From contig CAVQVI010000016.1 in the NCBI GenBank assembly GCA_963717075.1, positions 1 through 64,000 on the forward strand: a stretch of DNA of 64,000 nucleotides, read 5' to 3'. The translations under genes and the position numbers were made by a program. The notes beneath the pieces are model-generated. The model had not been told where the DNA came from and searched no databases. It was given only the letters and a program-made list of their open reading frames with translations. Below are positions 62,060 to 64,000 of the stretch, one piece after another (position 1 is the stretch's first letter; each line of letters begins with the position of its first letter). This stretch comes from JBGOTP01 sp963717075 (GTDB lineage: Bacteria > Acidobacteriota > Vicinamibacteria > Vicinamibacterales > CAVVIG01).

Positions 62060-63245
62060 ATGCAAGGGATGGGACGTGCGCGCGGGTACCTGTTGGCGCT
62101 GGTCATCATTTCGTTGTGCGTGGCCGTCCTGCGCATGACGCCTGCGATCACCGACGTAGCCGCGGCGCCGGTCCTGCTGCTTGCCGTGCTCATCATTGCG
62201 CGGAACTGGGGAACCGGCCCGGGTCTCCTGGCATCCGTATTCGCCGCTGGCGGGCTTTCGTACTACTTCCTGTCGCCTATTGGGCTGGGGCGTTTCGAAG
62301 ACCCCAACGACTGGGCCGCGATCGTCACCTTCACCGGCACCGCCATCATCGTCGGCGAGCTGTCGGCACGGGCGGAGCGTCGCCACCTCGAAGCGCAGGA
62401 AGGACGCCGTGAAATCGAACGGCTCTACCGGGAACTGCAGATGGCCTTCGATCGGGCGAGCGAGGCAGAAGCGGCGCGGCGCAACGAGCAACTCAAGGCG
62501 GCGCTGCTCGATGCCTTGACGCACAACTTGCGCACGCCGCTCACGGCCATCAAGGCGTCGGTCACGGCGCTCATGGGGACAACCGGTTGGAATGAGCGTA
62601 CCGGCGCTTTCCGCCGAAGGACGCCGCGAACTGCTGCAGGTGATCGATGAGGAGTCGGATCGTCTCAATCGCTTCATCGAAGGGCTGTCGGCGACCGATC
62701 GCTCGGATCCCTCGGAGCGGTCGGGGGCAAACCCCGTCAGCCTGCGGGACATCGTGAAGGCCGGCCTCGTGCGAGCGGAAACCGTGACGCGTTATCACCG
62801 GGTGCGCGTCGACATCGACGAAACGCTCCCGGCGTTGTCGGTCGACGCCGCCGTCATTGCCGAAGTCATCTACATTCTGGTCGACAACGCGAGCAAATAC
62901 GCGCCGACGGGGACCGAAATTCACGTGACGGCCAAGCGCGGTGACGACGGTCAGGCTCGGATTGTGATTACGGACGAAGGCCCGGGCATTGCGCCGGAGC
63001 TGCGCGAGCGAGTGTTCGAGAAGTTCTTTCGCGTGCCCGGGCGCGAGGCCGCGGATCCCCACCGAGCGGCCGGCATTGGGCTGGGATTGTCGATCGCCAG
63101 ACGTTTGGTCGAAGCGCAGGCGGGACGCATCTGGATGGAGGCGCCTCCGTCGGGACGCGGCACGGCGGTGGTATTGGTGCTACCACTCGGCGTCGAGACG
63201 CGAGAACAGGAAGGTATGCATCTTCCAGTCGCTACAGCTCTGTAG
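62060..63245 (+). CDS. KdpD C-terminal-like sensor histidine kinase, one frameshift
   Basis: Start ATG 62060. Three or four helices (DUF4118-like, about 9-105, with GTGPGLLASVFAAGGLSYYFL), a coiled linker, and HisKA with the phospho-acceptor His about 155 in LTHNLRTPLTAIKASV. Near 62590 the frame slips: GWNE is followed in another frame by PALSAEGRRELLQVIDEESDRL. The ATPase part is intact: VDNASKYAP (N-box), DEGPGIAP (G1), GIGLGLSIARRLVEAQ (G2). It resembles the C-terminal half of KdpD, which senses K+ limitation; the N-terminal KdpD and USP domains are absent. Paired with the response regulator after a 346-bp repeat array. Confidence 0.8.
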
Positions 63246-63591
63246 GGCGGACCTTCGGGCCTGCCGTTCGGCGCGTCGGTCGGGCGTAACTGTCGCAGGC
63301 CCGACCCTCGCGTCGGGCGCCACTGCGTGGAGTCGTAGGCCCGACTTCAGGTCGGGCGCCACTGGACGTCGAGGTCGGGCGCCACTGCGTGAGAGTCGTA
63401 GGCCCGACCTTCAGGTCGGGCGCCACTGCGTGAGAGTCGTAGGCCCGACTTCAGGTCGGGCGCCACTGCGTGAGAGTCGTAGGCCCGACTTCAGGTCGGG
63501 CGCCACTGCGTGAGAGTCGTAGGCCCGACTTCATCGGGCGCCATTGCGTGAGAGTCGTAGGCCCGACCTTCAGGTCGGGCGCTGCGTGAGA
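63246..63591. repeat. Tandem array of about eight 38-41 bp units with a 20-bp palindromic core
   Basis: Unit: cgtaggcccgac(c)ttcaggtcgggcgccactgcgtgagagt. Good copies start near 63334, 63397, 63438, 63478, 63518 and 63556, with degraded ones near 63294 and 63374. The core gcccgaccttcaggtcgggc is the reverse complement of the palindromes at 43743 and 43788. There are no unique spacers, so it is not CRISPR. It separates a sensor kinase from its response regulator. Confidence 0.92.
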
Positions 63592-64000
63592 ATGGAGAGC
63601 ACAATCGTGCAGGCTCAACCCTTGTCCATCGAGAAGTCCCGCGTGCTCGTCGTGGACGACGAGTCCCAGATCACCCGCGTGTTGAAGACAGTGCTCACCA
63701 GTCAGGGCTACCAGGTGCGCACTGCCGCCGAAGGAGAAGCGGCGCTGACCGATTTCAAGGAATGGAATCCGGAACTCGTCATCACCGATCTGTACATGCC
63801 GCACATGAACGGCGTGGAGCTCTGCCGCCGGATTCGAGCGGTCTCGAGCGTCCCGATCATCGTGCTGTCGGTGAAGGGCGAGGAGCGCAGCAAGGTCGAG
63901 GCGCTCGATTCCGGCGCCGACGACTACGTGACGAAGCCGTTCGGCATCGACGAGCTGATGGCGCGGGTCCGAGCCGCGCTCAGGCGGCGGCCGGTCTCCA
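63592..64000 (+). CDS. KdpE-like OmpR-family response regulator (partial, runs off the window)
   Basis: ATG 63592 (GTG 63607 is possible). Receiver domain complete: VLVVDDESQIT acidic pair, phospho-acceptor Asp about 66 in LVITDLYMPHMNG, VPIIVLSVKG (conserved Thr/Ser position), DYVTKPFGIDELMARVRAALRR (conserved Lys). The DNA-binding domain is beyond the window end. The last unit of the palindromic array supplies the bases just before its start, so its ribosome site lies in the array's edge. Partner of the upstream kinase. Confidence 0.85.
   Translation, partial: MESTIVQAQPLSIEKSRVLVVDDESQITRVLKTVLTSQGYQVRTAAEGEAALTDFKEWNPELVITDLYMPHMNGVELCRRIRAVSSVPIIVLSVKGEERSKVEALDSGADDYVTKPFGIDELMARVRAALRRRPVS

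Noticed and set aside
63246..63591. CRISPR array
   Set aside because: The repeated units are contiguous, palindromic and have no unique spacers; no cas genes are near.

Overview
The window looks like a chromosomal segment of an uncultured, GC-rich Acidobacteriota bacterium, probably of the Vicinamibacteria/Solibacteres type. No marker gene proves this. The basis is gene content: many secreted PQQ beta-propeller proteins, a DUF1592/DUF1552/ankyrin/cytochrome c operon, several copies of an exported acidobacterial protein family, and Tat-exported hydrolases. Many genes carry single-base frameshifts inside otherwise well conserved reading frames (1-2708, 12.4 kb, 13.4 kb, 22.25 kb, 31.9-34.1 kb, 37.5-38.1 kb, 62.6 kb). 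This suits an incompletely polished assembly better than true decay, though some pieces are genuine gene remnants.

Layout. 1-2.8 kb: a frameshifted adenine-specific DNA methyltransferase followed by a palindromic repeat. 2.9-6.7 kb: a Kef-type antiporter, an omega-subunit-like gene, and a leftward three-gene operon of cytochrome c'-like protein, HupE/UreJ-like membrane protein and anchored protein. 7.3-18.8 kb: two paralogous modules on either side of a LuxR-type regulator gene. Each has a haem-binding protein with PHM-like copper-monooxygenase motifs and a secreted partner. The left module ends in an exported protein of unknown function. The right module continues into an epoxide hydrolase, a Tat amidohydrolase and a PLL-type propeller. 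19-23.3 kb: two more epoxide hydrolases with a remnant of a second amidohydrolase and a truncated exported protein. 23.4-30.9 kb: quinoproteins, a Tat protein, a metallo-beta-lactamase-fold protein and a tannase-family esterase. 31-37 kb: the DUF1592/DUF1552/ankyrin/cytochrome operon. 37.3-51.8 kb: an exported HpcH/HpaI aldolase, two alpha/beta hydrolases, three more quinoproteins, a phosphotriesterase-family protein and two more members of the exported family. 51.9-56.1 kb: a tRNA-Val gene and a partial second copy bracketing small genes, apparently a scar of integrative elements. 56.2-64 kb: a four-helix membrane protein pair, a SoxCD-like sulfite dehydrogenase pair, a GT39-like glycosyltransferase, citryl-CoA lyase-like protein, hypoxanthine phosphoribosyltransferase, and a KdpD/KdpE-like two-component pair split by a palindromic tandem array.

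Taken together, roughly 33 of the genes between 7.3 and 59 kb encode proteins with a Sec, Tat or lipoprotein signal. I read this as an extracytoplasmic catabolic island. Copper monooxygenase-like proteins, epoxide hydrolases, esterases and metal hydrolases would process organic substrates outside the cytoplasm, and PQQ dehydrogenases and c-type cytochromes would take the electrons. The substrate cannot be read from the sequence.
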